Assembly: GCF_025566985.1 (NCBI RefSeq)
Contig: NZ_JAOQJD010000005.1
Coordinates: 62,001-126,000 of the forward strand
Direction of reading: 5' to 3'
From: Aedoeadaptatus acetigenes
GTDB lineage: Bacteria > Bacillota > Clostridia > Tissierellales > Peptoniphilaceae
Length of the DNA: 64,000 bases
Shown: piece after piece, positions 29,975-37,968 of the stretch
Layout of the letters: the number at the start of each line of letters is the position of its first letter
Numbering within the stretch: position 1 is the stretch's first letter
Translations under genes and position numbers: made by a program
Notes under the pieces: model-generated
Databases searched by the model: none
Told to the model about the DNA's origin: nothing
Seen by the model: the letters and a program-made list of their open reading frames with translations, nothing else

Positions 29975-30430
29975 ATGATTTTAGATGCTTGTTGCGGGAG
30001 TCAGATGTTTTATTTTGACAAGAGCAGAGATGATGTTGTCACCATGGATATACGAAAAGAAAAGTTTGAAATCCATGGAAAGAAAGTAGATGTTAATCCG
30101 GATATAGTCGGTGATTTTCGAGACATGCCATTCGATGACGAAACTTTTCATCACGTGATATTTGATCCGCCACATTTGAAATCTCCAGGCAACTCTATCA
30201 TGCGAGCACAATATGGCGGACTAGATAAAAATACATGGCAAGATGACATAGCACAAGGTTTTTCTGAGTGTTGGCGGGTTTTAAAGCAAAACGGAACTCT
30301 AGTGTTTAAATGGTCTGATCATGATATTAGCGTAAATAACGTTTTAAAACTTTTTAACGAGACACCAATTTATGGTCATAGACGAGGAAAGACAGTATGG
30401 ACTGTTTTTGTTAAGCAGGGAGAAAGATGA
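29975..30430 (+). CDS. Small class I SAM-dependent methyltransferase
   Basis: A 151-residue Rossmann-fold methyltransferase. The SAM loop is MILDACCGSQMFYF, an acidic strand DVVTMDIR follows, and the catalytic-type motif is VIFDPPHLKSPG. DPPH resembles the DPPY of N6-adenine or N4-cytosine DNA methylases, but no separate target-recognition domain is present, so DNA, RNA or a nucleotide could be the substrate. The ATG follows GGAACGGAGAAG after a 46-base gap; the gene is more AT-rich than its left neighbours. Confidence 0.75.
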   Translation: MILDACCGSQMFYFDKSRDDVVTMDIRKEKFEIHGKKVDVNPDIVGDFRDMPFDDETFHHVIFDPPHLKSPGNSIMRAQYGGLDKNTWQDDIAQGFSECWRVLKQNGTLVFKWSDHDISVNNVLKLFNETPIYGHRRGKTVWTVFVKQGER

Positions 30431-30690
30431 AGGCAGAAAATCAAAGCAGAAAAAGGCGCGTCAAGTATAAGACATACCGCTTTAAGGGAGTTGTCGAAAT
30501 ATTTGTACAAAAAATGAACGTCGACGGAATAGAATTTGACGTAAACATCAATGCTTCGGCGTACAAAATCGCGCGAAGGCGACTTGATATGGTTGTTTTA
30601 GGCTACAGACCGGACCCGAGCAAAGAGCACTTTGTTTATTATTTTGATATTGACGGCGAGGAGGTAAGCGACGATGAACGAGTTGATTAA
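30427..30690 (+). CDS. Phage protein, unknown
   Basis: An 87-residue basic then acidic protein with strand-rich stretches (TYRFKGVVEIFVQKM, KEHFVYYFDIDGEEV). It overlaps the methyltransferase stop by four bases and the next gene by 17. No family is recognised. Confidence 0.6.
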   Translation: MKAENQSRKRRVKYKTYRFKGVVEIFVQKMNVDGIEFDVNINASAYKIARRRLDMVVLGYRPDPSKEHFVYYFDIDGEEVSDDERVD

Positions 30691-30973
30691 GAAAGTGGAA
30701 GCGTGGGGCGAAGAAAAAGGGATTGTGGATCCGTCTAATGCCGACAAACAGTTCGCGAAATTCAAGGAAGATGTCATCTGGATTGAGGCGATGTTGGATG
30801 TTGAAGTAACGAATTACGCTTCATACGGAGATTACGTGCTCTGCGATAAGACAAAGGTGAAATTTGGCGATGCGTTGGTGACATTGGTTATTTTGGCCAA
30901 ACAATTGGGGATGGATTTGGAAGAGTGTTTATCTACTGCCTACAAAAAAATAAGGACAGCAAGGGCAAGATAA
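30674..30973 (+). CDS. MazG-like family protein
   Basis: A 99-residue helical protein resembling short phage MazG-like proteins: LIKKVEAWGEEKGI, EDVIWIEAMLD, DALVTLVILAKQLGMDLEECLSTAYKKI. MazG relatives hydrolyse NTPs or (p)ppGpp-like nucleotides; the full set of metal-binding acidic residues is not evident here, so activity is uncertain. The start follows GAGGAGGTAAGCG. Confidence 0.65.
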   Translation: MNELIKKVEAWGEEKGIVDPSNADKQFAKFKEDVIWIEAMLDVEVTNYASYGDYVLCDKTKVKFGDALVTLVILAKQLGMDLEECLSTAYKKIRTARAR

Positions 30974-31023
30974 TTGACGGCGTTTTTATAAGAGAGGAGG
31001 ATTTGGAAGTACGTGGTGCGGTG

Positions 31024-31197
31024 ATGAAAGTTTTTGTGGTGATAGATGGAGAAGAGACTGGAAAGGAATCAATTGTCGGAGTTTTCGAATCATTAGAGAG
31101 GGCAAATGCTGCATTCGCTGATTATATACTAAGCACAAAAGTGGGCACAAAATATTCTTGTTGTGTGGATATTGCAGAATTTGAGGTGGAAAAATGA
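31024..31197 (+). CDS. Small phage protein
   Basis: A 57-residue protein (MKVFVVIDGEETGKE onwards). ATG 31024 gives a typical beginning but has no close ribosome site; TTG 31003 has GAGGAGG only a few bases away. The frame is open from 30925. The function is unknown. Confidence 0.5.
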   Translation: MKVFVVIDGEETGKESIVGVFESLERANAAFADYILSTKVGTKYSCCVDIAEFEVEK

Positions 31198-31250
31198 AAC
31201 TATTCAGCACAATACTAGCCGATTTTACAGAAGAAATTGGCAAGATGTGA
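31194..31250 (+). CDS. 18-codon reading frame, possible 5' end of a frame-broken gene
   Basis: ATG 31194 follows GAGGTGGAAAA and encodes MKLFSTILADFTEEIGKM before TGA. The TGA overlaps a GTG (31247) that opens the next frame. Either this is a short coupled leader or one base change split a gene of about 88 residues. Confidence 0.4.
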   Translation: MKLFSTILADFTEEIGKM

Positions 31251-31459
31251 AAGATGGAATCAAAGAGAGTATGATAAATCAGTTTGAAGAAATGTGGACG
31301 CAGTATTATGTATGGGATAGCGAACAGATCGAGGATATGTTAGCGAGCAAACTAGATGACTTTATTGCCGATCAATTTAGAGAACTCTTTAGTAGAAAAG
31401 ACATGAAGAAACTTTTTATGCAAGAAATGATGAAGCAGATTAGCGGCAGTGGGAAATAA
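31247..31459 (+). CDS. Small acidic phage protein
   Basis: A 70-residue helical, acidic protein (SEQIEDMLASKLDDFIADQF). GTG 31247 overlaps the preceding stop (ATGTGA). The same frame is open up to 31163, overlapping the previous gene, but without a ribosome site. It may be the 3' part of a gene beginning at 31194. The function is unknown. Confidence 0.5.
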   Translation: MKDGIKESMINQFEEMWTQYYVWDSEQIEDMLASKLDDFIADQFRELFSRKDMKKLFMQEMMKQISGSGK

Positions 31460-31561
31460 ATTGAGAATTTCGAAAGGAAACACGAACAATGAAAGAAAAA
31501 GAAGACATAAAAAGCACGAGAAACTGTTTATGGTGAGGAATAGATAAAAGGAGTGGGAATA

Positions 31562-31897
31562 GTGAGAGCGTGGATATTAAGTTCAGACGAAAGTCCAGAA
31601 CCTTATATTAGTCTTGTATGGGCTGAATCAAGAGGCAAAGCCAAGCAAATGGCAAATTGTTGGAGTCCTTATATGTATCAATGGGACCTAGAAGTAGAAA
31701 ACTTTACAAGCATAAATGCAATTAGAGCCAAGAGTTTAGATAACTGTGAGGATTTATCAGAAAAAGAGATTTGCTTGCGACTTATGAAAGACTACGAGTG
31801 TATTTTTTATGTAGATGATGAAATTTATAACGAAGATAACATTGAAGCGTTTGAAAAACTTTTTGAAGCGGAAAGGATAAAAAATGACAACGAATGA
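31562..31897 (+). CDS. Phage protein, unknown
   Basis: A 111-residue protein beginning MRAWILSSDESPEPYISLVW, with acidic helical C-terminus. GTG 31562 lies eight bases after AAAGGAG; the in-frame GTG at 31553 sits on that site. It overlaps the next gene by 14 bases. This stretch (29930-32330) is AT-rich and holds several unknown genes, suggesting a variable accessory block. Confidence 0.6.
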   Translation: MRAWILSSDESPEPYISLVWAESRGKAKQMANCWSPYMYQWDLEVENFTSINAIRAKSLDNCEDLSEKEICLRLMKDYECIFYVDDEIYNEDNIEAFEKLFEAERIKNDNE

Positions 31898-32336
31898 ACT
31901 TATAAAACTAATAGAAGAACTTGGACTTACGCCGGACTTTGATCATGTTTTATACTGCGATGGAGAGGAACGCGATGTGTTATCGGTTTTTAACAGGGAG
32001 GGCACGGTGGCAAATGTATACGTTAATATGGTCGGCTTATGGTATTGCCACGAATCGTATTTTGATAAGTTGGAGCCACATAAGCGCCACAAACTTTTAG
32101 ATGCAATTATAGAGTATTCTTATACGCCTGTTATTGATCGCGAGGAGGAAAAACGATATATTTTCCCGCTTCCGGGGTTAATTACCACAGACGGGGAGCA
32201 GCAGTATTTGACGCAAAAAGGGGGACATTGGTTTGCGTGCCGGCGAAAGAAGGATTTGCGGCAGACATGGAAAGAGAAGCATATCAAGTACGTGCCAGAG
32301 GTGTACCGTGATTTTAAGGTGGAGTTGAAAAAATGA
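31884..32336 (+). CDS. Phage protein, unknown
   Basis: A 150-residue protein with strand-turn segments (DFDHVLYCDGEERDVLSVF, NVYVNMVGLWYCHESYF) and a basic C-terminus (WFACRRKKDLRQTWKEKHI). No family is recognised. It overlaps ssb by four bases, so it is co-translated with the replication genes. Confidence 0.65.
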   Translation: MTTNELIKLIEELGLTPDFDHVLYCDGEERDVLSVFNREGTVANVYVNMVGLWYCHESYFDKLEPHKRHKLLDAIIEYSYTPVIDREEEKRYIFPLPGLITTDGEQQYLTQKGGHWFACRRKKDLRQTWKEKHIKYVPEVYRDFKVELKK

Positions 32337-32758
32337 ATGTGGTGGTTTTATACGGACGTCTGACCCGCGATCCGGAGCTGAAGTATAGCCAAGGCGGCGT
32401 AGCGAATTGCTTCGCCACGGTTGCCGTGGATCGGGGGATGACGAAAGAGAAGCGGCAGGAAGCGGAAGCAGCGGGCAGACCCACCGCTGATTTTATCAGC
32501 ATCAAGGCGTTCGGTAAGACCGCCGAGCTGTTGGCCAATTACTTTCGCAAAGGCAATAGAGTGGCCCTTGAAGGACGGATACAGACAGGAAGCTACGAGA
32601 AGAACGACGAACGGGTGTATACCACCGATGTCATTGTGAACCGGCTGCACTTCGTAGAAAGCGCGAAAGAAAATGGCGGCGGAAATATCGGAAGCTTCGC
32701 ACCGATGAATGGACAGGCGGGCTATTATGAGGTGAACGAAAAGGATGTGCCGTTTTAG
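32333..32758 (+). CDS. ssb: Single-stranded DNA-binding protein
   Basis: A 141-residue SSB with one OB fold (VVLYGRLTRDPELKYSQGG, TADFISIKAFGKTAELL, GNRVALEGRIQTGSYEK) and a short acidic tail ending DVPF, the form of the conserved C-terminal peptide that recruits partner proteins. It coats phage ssDNA during replication and recombination. It overlaps the preceding gene and ends the early transcript. Confidence 0.93.
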   Translation: MNVVVLYGRLTRDPELKYSQGGVANCFATVAVDRGMTKEKRQEAEAAGRPTADFISIKAFGKTAELLANYFRKGNRVALEGRIQTGSYEKNDERVYTTDVIVNRLHFVESAKENGGGNIGSFAPMNGQAGYYEVNEKDVPF

Positions 32759-32776
32759 ATCATTGTTTTGCAGGTA

Positions 32777-32805
32777 TTGACCTCTGAGGTAGAATAAGAG
32801 ATAAT
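32777..32805 (+). promoter_or_regulatory. Promoter before the late-regulator genes
   Basis: TTGACC (32777-32782) and GATAAT (32800-32805) with a 17-base spacer lie about 50 bases before the gene at 32854. Confidence 0.6.
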
Positions 32806-32853
32806 AAAAAGAACTAATGTTCTGATTAAATTATTTTACACGGAGGTTCCGGC

Positions 32854-33075
32854 ATGAATTATGGCGAAAAGACGTTTATCCAAGAAGTGTATGATCGAGG
32901 TTATGCGACGAAGACAGCGGCCAGAGAGTATGCGAAAGAAAACAAAAAGCATTTTTACACAGAGCAGGATCTTTTGAACGTACATGAACGGTATTGGTCC
33001 ATTCGGACAAAACGGATGGATGAGGCACGCTTATGGGCGGACAAGTTGCTCCGGGAGGAAGACGGAGAGGATTAA
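32854..33075 (+). CDS. Phage protein, unknown
   Basis: A 73-residue charged helical protein (FIQEVYDRGYATKTAAREYAKE) starting behind CGGAGG. It lies directly upstream of the ArpU-like regulator. The function is unknown. Confidence 0.6.
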   Translation: MNYGEKTFIQEVYDRGYATKTAAREYAKENKKHFYTEQDLLNVHERYWSIRTKRMDEARLWADKLLREEDGED

Positions 33076-33098
33076 CAAAGCATAAGGAAGGAGCTGGC

Positions 33099-33494
33099 AT
33101 GGACGCTGAAACGCTAAAGGAGTACCGGTATTTAAAACGTGAAATCAAGAGTCTGCAAAAGCGGATCGACCATCTGAATTCGACGTTGACGGATCGTGTG
33201 CGTGCGTCCAACAGCGAGTTTCCGTATCAAGAGATACATATTCAGATTGAGGGGGAAGACCCGAGGAAAAGCAACTTGGAGCTAATTCTACAGGAGCGAC
33301 TGGATGCGTGTGTCGATAAGGTCATTGAGATCGAGCGATTCATTTCATCCATCGAAGACAGTCGAACCCGGATGATTTTTCAAAGGCGCTATGTCGACGG
33401 GTGGAGCTGGCAGAAGATTAGTATGAGCATGGGAAGTGGTGGTGAAGCATACGCTAGAATGGTTCACAATAGATTTTTAATGAGGAAAGAGTAA
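33099..33494 (+). CDS. ArpU/DUF1492-like late transcription regulator
   Basis: A 131-residue protein. A coiled-coil first half (LKEYRYLKREIKSLQKRIDHL) is followed by a sigma-region-4-like helix-turn-helix (MIFQRRYVDGWSWQKISMSMG). This is the layout of phage late-gene activators of the ArpU/RinA type, which usually lie just before the terminase genes. ATG 33099 follows AAGGAAGGAGC; the frame extends upstream to 33033 but overlaps the previous gene. It probably activates the late promoter near 34470. Confidence 0.8.
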   Translation: MDAETLKEYRYLKREIKSLQKRIDHLNSTLTDRVRASNSEFPYQEIHIQIEGEDPRKSNLELILQERLDACVDKVIEIERFISSIEDSRTRMIFQRRYVDGWSWQKISMSMGSGGEAYARMVHNRFLMRKE

Positions 33495-33549
33495 CTTTAA
33501 CTTTTAGTACAAGACTATTGTGTTATAATTATCCTAGGAGGAGATAGTT

Positions 33550-34020
33550 ATGACCTGTGTAGATATAATAGATGGAGTATACTCTGCTAATGATATTGCC
33601 AATTGGTTTTTAAACTATAATTTTCAATTGCGAGAATTTGAAGATGAAGATACAGACAATATTAGTAATTTAAAATTACAAAAGTTGTTATATTATGCAC
33701 AAGGTACTTTTTTGGCTATTCACAATCAAAAATTATTTAACGACCCTATAGTGGCCTGGAAGCATGGGCCGGTCGTAGAGAGCGTATACCAAAATTTCAA
33801 ATCTTATGGTGCTTCAGGAATCGATCAATTTCAAGAAGTTAAGTTGGATGATGAGACTGTAGATCTTTTGATCGAAGTCTACGACGTGTTCGGGAAATAT
33901 TCCGCTTGGGGTTTAAGAGAGATGACGCATCAAGAGGACCCTTGGAAGAATACGAATCAAAGTGATGTTATTGATCCTCGTCTAATAAAAAAATACTTTG
34001 AGGAACATTATGTCTCGTAA
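33550..34020 (+). CDS. Panacea-domain antitoxin (SocA/DUF4065 family)
   Basis: A 156-residue protein with the Panacea/DUF4065 fold: DIANWFLNYN, NLKLQKLLYYAQGTFLAI, DPIVAWKHGPVVESVYQNFK and AWGLREMTHQEDPWK are diagnostic. Panacea proteins neutralise unrelated adjacent toxins by direct contact. The gene has its own AGGAGGAG site and is markedly AT-rich. It overlaps the downstream gene by 11 bases, the usual arrangement for a coupled antitoxin-toxin pair. Confidence 0.88.
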   Translation: MTCVDIIDGVYSANDIANWFLNYNFQLREFEDEDTDNISNLKLQKLLYYAQGTFLAIHNQKLFNDPIVAWKHGPVVESVYQNFKSYGASGIDQFQEVKLDDETVDLLIEVYDVFGKYSAWGLREMTHQEDPWKNTNQSDVIDPRLIKKYFEEHYVS

Positions 34021-34444
34021 GAAGAGGGTTTCAAAAAAGCCAGATAACATCAAAATAAAAGAGCCGGATAAGCCACTTCATTATCCGGTTCTTTGTTTTA
34101 AGCATTTAACTAAAAATAAGAAATTTAATATTAAGTACTTTAGGGATGACAAAGAGAAATTAAAAGCTTACGGCTCCTTTTTTTATCTTGTAGGTAGTAT
34201 TCAGGAAACTGATTGGCTGACTTTGTATCAGAAATCAAAAGCATCAGGATTGGAAACCATTCCGAGTAATCAAATTAATTTTAAACCTTATAATTACAAA
34301 CTAACACCTGACGAGAAAGTAATTGTATTCAGATTTTATCATGGAAAATACAGATTGATTGGTGTGAAATCGGCAAAAAATAAGGACGTGTTACATGTAT
34401 TAGGATTTGATTTTGATCATTCGGCATACGATCATGGTAAATAG
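34010..34444 (+). CDS. Candidate toxin of the Panacea pair
   Basis: A 144-residue basic protein. A lysine-rich N-terminus (MSRKKRVSKKPDNIKIKE) precedes a compact alpha/beta part with YGSFFYLVGSIQETDWLTLYQ, EKVIVFRFYHGKYRLIGVKS and a His/Asp-rich end (LGFDFDHSAYDHGK). ATG 34010 follows GAGGAAC and overlaps the antitoxin stop. Toxic activity is inferred from position; the final histidines could be catalytic in an RNase-like mechanism, but this is speculative. Confidence 0.7.
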   Translation: MSRKKRVSKKPDNIKIKEPDKPLHYPVLCFKHLTKNKKFNIKYFRDDKEKLKAYGSFFYLVGSIQETDWLTLYQKSKASGLETIPSNQINFKPYNYKLTPDEKVIVFRFYHGKYRLIGVKSAKNKDVLHVLGFDFDHSAYDHGK

Positions 34445-34469
34445 TGGTGCGTTTTGTGCGATTTTGCCG

Positions 34470-34478
34470 TGGCATAAT
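34470..34478 (+). promoter_or_regulatory. Extended -10 promoter of the late operon
   Basis: TGGCATAAT is an extended -10 without an evident -35, which is typical of activator-dependent late promoters. The ArpU-like protein is the obvious candidate activator. Confidence 0.5.
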
Positions 34479-34495
34479 GATAGTGTGGATAACTA

Positions 34496-34527
34496 GAGAG
34501 ATCTCCGGAGGGAGGTTTCTTTTTTTA
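34496..34527 (+). terminator. Hairpin-T-run in the late leader
   Basis: GAGATCTCC and GGAGGTTTC arms (G-U pairs allowed) are followed by seven T, only about 20 bases after the promoter. It may end the toxin transcript and attenuate the late operon. Confidence 0.6.
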
Positions 34528-34758
34528 TGTCCTGAGGTAGCTCGGTGGGGCCTTCTTGAATGAATCGTAAGCATGGACTGTTTCGAACGGATGGTACATT
34601 TTGATCTCCTATTTCCTCGAACCGAGCGGGGCGCGAAGCACGGCACTTTGATCGCGCGGGGCGGGTTTCAGCCGTGATACATAAGATAAAAGCTATTTAC
34701 AGTATTGACAGAAAGCATAGAAAATAATCAATTGATAGGACTTTAAAGAGGTGGGGTG

Positions 34759-35397
34759 ATGTCGAGCCGTAAGTTGGATTATTGTGGCGCAAAGACGCGC
34801 GCAGGGACAGCGTGCAAAAAAACAGCCGGCTGGGGAACGGATCATGTGGGAACCGGCCGATGCAAATTACATGGCGGAAAGAGCACCGGGCCAAAGCCGG
34901 AAAACATGCGCGGCAATAAGAATGCAGAGAAGCACGGTCTCTTTAGTAAATACTTGCCGGAGGAAACACAGGCGCTTTTGGATGCCATCGAATCATTAAG
35001 TCCACTGGATATCCTATGGGAGAACATCAAAATTCAGTATGCAGCAATTATTCGGGCACAGACGATCATGGAGGTAAAAAACCGTGAAGACCTAGTGCGA
35101 TTAGAAAAAAAGAAAAGCGAAGGGGAATTCGGTGATGCCGTCGAGTACGAATATCACACGGCTTGGGATCGCTACGAACGCTTCTTAACATCACAAGCGA
35201 GGGCGATGACGAATCTAACAAATATGATTGTGAAGTATGAAGCGCAATGCAATCAAGGATTGGCGACAGAAGAGCAGATGCTTCGGATCGATAAGCTAAA
35301 GACTGAAATCGATAAACTGAAAGGAATTTCAGAAGAGATTGAAGACTTAGATGAAATTAAGGAATTGGTTTATGAAGAAAAAGACGATTCCATTTAA
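34759..35397 (+). CDS. terS: Terminase small subunit
   Basis: A 212-residue DNA-recognition subunit of the packaging motor. An N-terminal cysteine/histidine segment (CGAKTRAGTACKK then GRCKLHGGKSTGPK) is followed by NAEKHGLFSKYLP, common in Gram-positive TerS. A helical oligomerisation region follows to the acidic tail. ATG 34759 follows AGAGGTGGGGTG; a GTG one codon upstream is possible. It overlaps the large subunit by 26 bases. Confidence 0.85.
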   Translation: MSSRKLDYCGAKTRAGTACKKTAGWGTDHVGTGRCKLHGGKSTGPKPENMRGNKNAEKHGLFSKYLPEETQALLDAIESLSPLDILWENIKIQYAAIIRAQTIMEVKNREDLVRLEKKKSEGEFGDAVEYEYHTAWDRYERFLTSQARAMTNLTNMIVKYEAQCNQGLATEEQMLRIDKLKTEIDKLKGISEEIEDLDEIKELVYEEKDDSI

Positions 35398-36658
35398 TTT
35401 TAGCGACAAACACGTCAACTATATTCGTAGATGCAAAGAGAACATGTACAACGTGGCGGAAGGTGCTGTTCGTGCGGGTAAAACCGTAGATAATATCTTC
35501 GCTTTCGCTATGGAATTGATGACCGTACCCGATAGGATCCATCTCGCAACTGGTTCAACAGTCGCAAATGCAAAATTAAATATCGGTGATGCGAACGGCT
35601 TCGGCCTTGAATATATTTTTCGAGGACAATGTCGTTGGAGCAAATATAAAGATAATGAGGCCTTGATTATAAAAGGGCCTCATACTCGTTTTAAAGAGAA
35701 AATCGTTATATTTGCAGGCGGCGCGAAAGCCGACAGTTATAAGAAAATACGTGGTAACTCTTATGGAATGTGGATTGCAACAGAGATCAATTTACATCAC
35801 GACAACACAATCAAAGAAGCATTCAACCGAACAGCAGCAGCGAAGGTAAGAAAATTCTTTTGGGATTTAAACCCTTCGCACCCGAAACATAAGATTTATG
35901 TTGATTACATCGATAAGTATCGCGATATGGGCGACGAATTGATTGGCGGATATAACTACGAGCATTTCACCATTGACGATAACATTAATCTTCCGAAAGA
36001 ACGTATTTTAGAAATCAAAAGCCAATATGATCCTAATACGGTTTGGTATCATCGAGACATTCTAGGTCGCCGAATGGTAGCAGAAGGTTTGATCTATCGG
36101 AATTTTGCCAACAATCCAAAGAAATATGTCTTAGAAAAAATCTCAGAACCGTTGATTATTCAAATCGGCTTAGACTTTGGGGGATCCGGTTCAAAGCATG
36201 CTTTCGTAGCTAGTGGAATAAGTCGTGATTTGAAACGGTTGTACGCACTGGCAAGTAAGAGAACAGAACCTGAAGATCCTGAAACGCTTTATAGAGATTA
36301 TCTGGAGTTTGAGCGGTTTGTTTCAATGAAATACGGACCAATTGCAGCGTGTCATGTAGATTCTGCCGAGCAGGTTTTGAGGCGAGGTATCCAGACAAAA
36401 ACCGTTATTCCGATTAAAAACTCAATAAAAAATGAAATCAACGACCGAATTCGAGTGACGGACCAACTTATGAATTCAGGTCGTTTTTATATGACGAAAG
36501 ATTGTGAGAGTTTGTCTGAAGCATTATCTATGGCAGTTTGGGATCCAGATAAACCAACTGATTTTATTCGATTGGATGACGGAACATCCGATATAGATAC
36601 ATTGGACGCGTTCGAATATTCGTGGGAAAAGTACATTAAAGCATTGAATATATTGTAG
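35372..36658 (+). CDS. terL: Terminase large subunit (PBSX type)
   Basis: A 428-residue packaging ATPase-nuclease. The ATPase has a Walker A of the AVRAGKT type (EGAVRAGKTVDNI). The nuclease domain has aspartates in IGLDFGGSGSKHAF, HVDSAEQ and DTLDAFEYSW. ATG 35372 follows AAGGAATTGG and gives the usual MKKKTIPFNFSDKH beginning; the frame is open to 35351. It pumps DNA through the portal encoded next. Confidence 0.92.
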   Translation: MKKKTIPFNFSDKHVNYIRRCKENMYNVAEGAVRAGKTVDNIFAFAMELMTVPDRIHLATGSTVANAKLNIGDANGFGLEYIFRGQCRWSKYKDNEALIIKGPHTRFKEKIVIFAGGAKADSYKKIRGNSYGMWIATEINLHHDNTIKEAFNRTAAAKVRKFFWDLNPSHPKHKIYVDYIDKYRDMGDELIGGYNYEHFTIDDNINLPKERILEIKSQYDPNTVWYHRDILGRRMVAEGLIYRNFANNPKKYVLEKISEPLIIQIGLDFGGSGSKHAFVASGISRDLKRLYALASKRTEPEDPETLYRDYLEFERFVSMKYGPIAACHVDSAEQVLRRGIQTKTVIPIKNSIKNEINDRIRVTDQLMNSGRFYMTKDCESLSEALSMAVWDPDKPTDFIRLDDGTSDIDTLDAFEYSWEKYIKALNIL

Positions 36659-36669
36659 GAGGTGAGATC

Positions 36670-37965
36670 GTGTTACAAGATGAGATTCGGCAACGCCTTG
36701 GAATCAATAAATCAAGCAATCAAAACGACTTTATGTTGTGGATGGATTGCTACCACGGTGAATACCCATGGCTTGGTGGTGATAACTTAGAAAGTTTAGG
36801 TTTAGCTGCGAGCATTTCGTCCGAGTTTGCAAGGCTTGCGACCATTGAGTTGGAAAGTGAAATTGTAAATGACGAAGAATTAAATAAAATTTATCAAGAA
36901 GTCATTGACCATTGTAGGAACTTTACAGAATATGCCATGGCGTTTGGCGGTTTGATTATAAAGCCGTATCCAGTAGGCGATGAGATTAGGTTTGATTTCG
37001 CCACGCCTGATCGTTATGTCATTAAAGATATTAACAGCCACGTTATTTTCATCGATCGAATAATCAAGTTTGAAGACGACAAAGATGTTTATTACACGCG
37101 ACTTGAAGAACACATGAAAGACGGACATTGGATCGTGACGAATTCATTCTATCGTTCTGAAAATTATTCAACATTAGGCGAATTATGCACTCAAGACGGC
37201 ATTGCCGAGTGGGCAGGAATTGTTCCTGAATCAGTTATTGAGTATGACCGACCGTTATTTGCCTATTTAAAAAATCCACAAGCGAATAACTTAGATTGGC
37301 AGAATAAAGAAGGCGTTTCTTGTTTCGCCAGGGCATTGAGCTTGATTCAAGATGCGGATGAGCAATATCAACGTACCTTGTGGGAGTTTAGAGGTTCTGA
37401 ACTTGCCATCGATGCGGATGTGACTGTTCTAACGCAAAGAGGAGAGCTACCACATGGGAAAGAAAGGTTATTTCGAAACCTTGGGATTGACCAGGAATCA
37501 GGATTTTATGAAGTGTTCAGTCCTGCGATTAGAGATTCTTCCTTGTTTAATGGTTTAAATAAAATTCTTCGCCGAATTGAATTCACTGTAGGACTTGCTT
37601 ATGGAACATTATCCGAAGTGGATCAAGTGGATAAGACGGCAACAGAAGTGAAGGCAAGTAAGCAACGATCTTATGCCACTATCGTCGACATTCAAAAAGA
37701 AATTCAAAAAGCGTTAACTGAGACGGCCGAACTGATTTGCTTCTGGCTAAATAAACAAGAGCCCGACATTAGTTTTAGTTTTGATGATTCCTTGATCGTG
37801 GATAGCGAAACGGAACAGAAGATACGGATGCAAGAAGTAGCAGCCGGCTTGATAAAGCCTGAAAACTATTTGATGTGGCGGTATGGAATATCTGAAGAAG
37901 AAGCGAGGAAGATGCTTCCGAGCGTTGAAGAAACGGATGATGAAGATGACGAAACGGTGGAGTAA
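36670..37965 (+). CDS. Portal protein (A118/SPP1-like)
   Basis: A 431-residue portal. The N-terminal YHGEYPWL, central AFGGLIIKPYPVGDEI, and the C-terminal SEVDQVDKTATEVKASKQRSYATI helix are typical of Listeria A118-like portals. The end is acidic. GTG 36670 follows AGGAGGTGAGATC. It forms the dodecameric channel at one capsid vertex. Confidence 0.9.
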   Translation: MLQDEIRQRLGINKSSNQNDFMLWMDCYHGEYPWLGGDNLESLGLAASISSEFARLATIELESEIVNDEELNKIYQEVIDHCRNFTEYAMAFGGLIIKPYPVGDEIRFDFATPDRYVIKDINSHVIFIDRIIKFEDDKDVYYTRLEEHMKDGHWIVTNSFYRSENYSTLGELCTQDGIAEWAGIVPESVIEYDRPLFAYLKNPQANNLDWQNKEGVSCFARALSLIQDADEQYQRTLWEFRGSELAIDADVTVLTQRGELPHGKERLFRNLGIDQESGFYEVFSPAIRDSSLFNGLNKILRRIEFTVGLAYGTLSEVDQVDKTATEVKASKQRSYATIVDIQKEIQKALTETAELICFWLNKQEPDISFSFDDSLIVDSETEQKIRMQEVAAGLIKPENYLMWRYGISEEEARKMLPSVEETDDEDDETVE

Positions 37966-37968
37966 CCT

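Larger units (their letters stand above)
34445..34758 (+). other. Gene-free late leader / possible packaging-site region
   Basis: A 314-base stretch without a gene between the toxin and terminase. It contains an extended -10 promoter (34470-34478), a terminator-like hairpin right behind it (34496-34527), and GC-rich short repeats around 34617-34670 (GAGCGGGGCGCG and CGCGCGGGGCGGG). Its location is where cos or pac sites lie in related phages. No open frame over 20 codons with a ribosome site is convincing. Confidence 0.5.

Noticed and set aside
31489..31536. 15-codon frame with a fair ribosome site
   Set aside because: Too short to support as a gene without conservation; may be a remnant in the accessory block.
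34329..34646. Minus-strand frame across the toxin end and late leader
   Set aside because: It overlaps the toxin gene and the terminator-like hairpin, its composition is unlike the neighbours, and it has no ribosome site.
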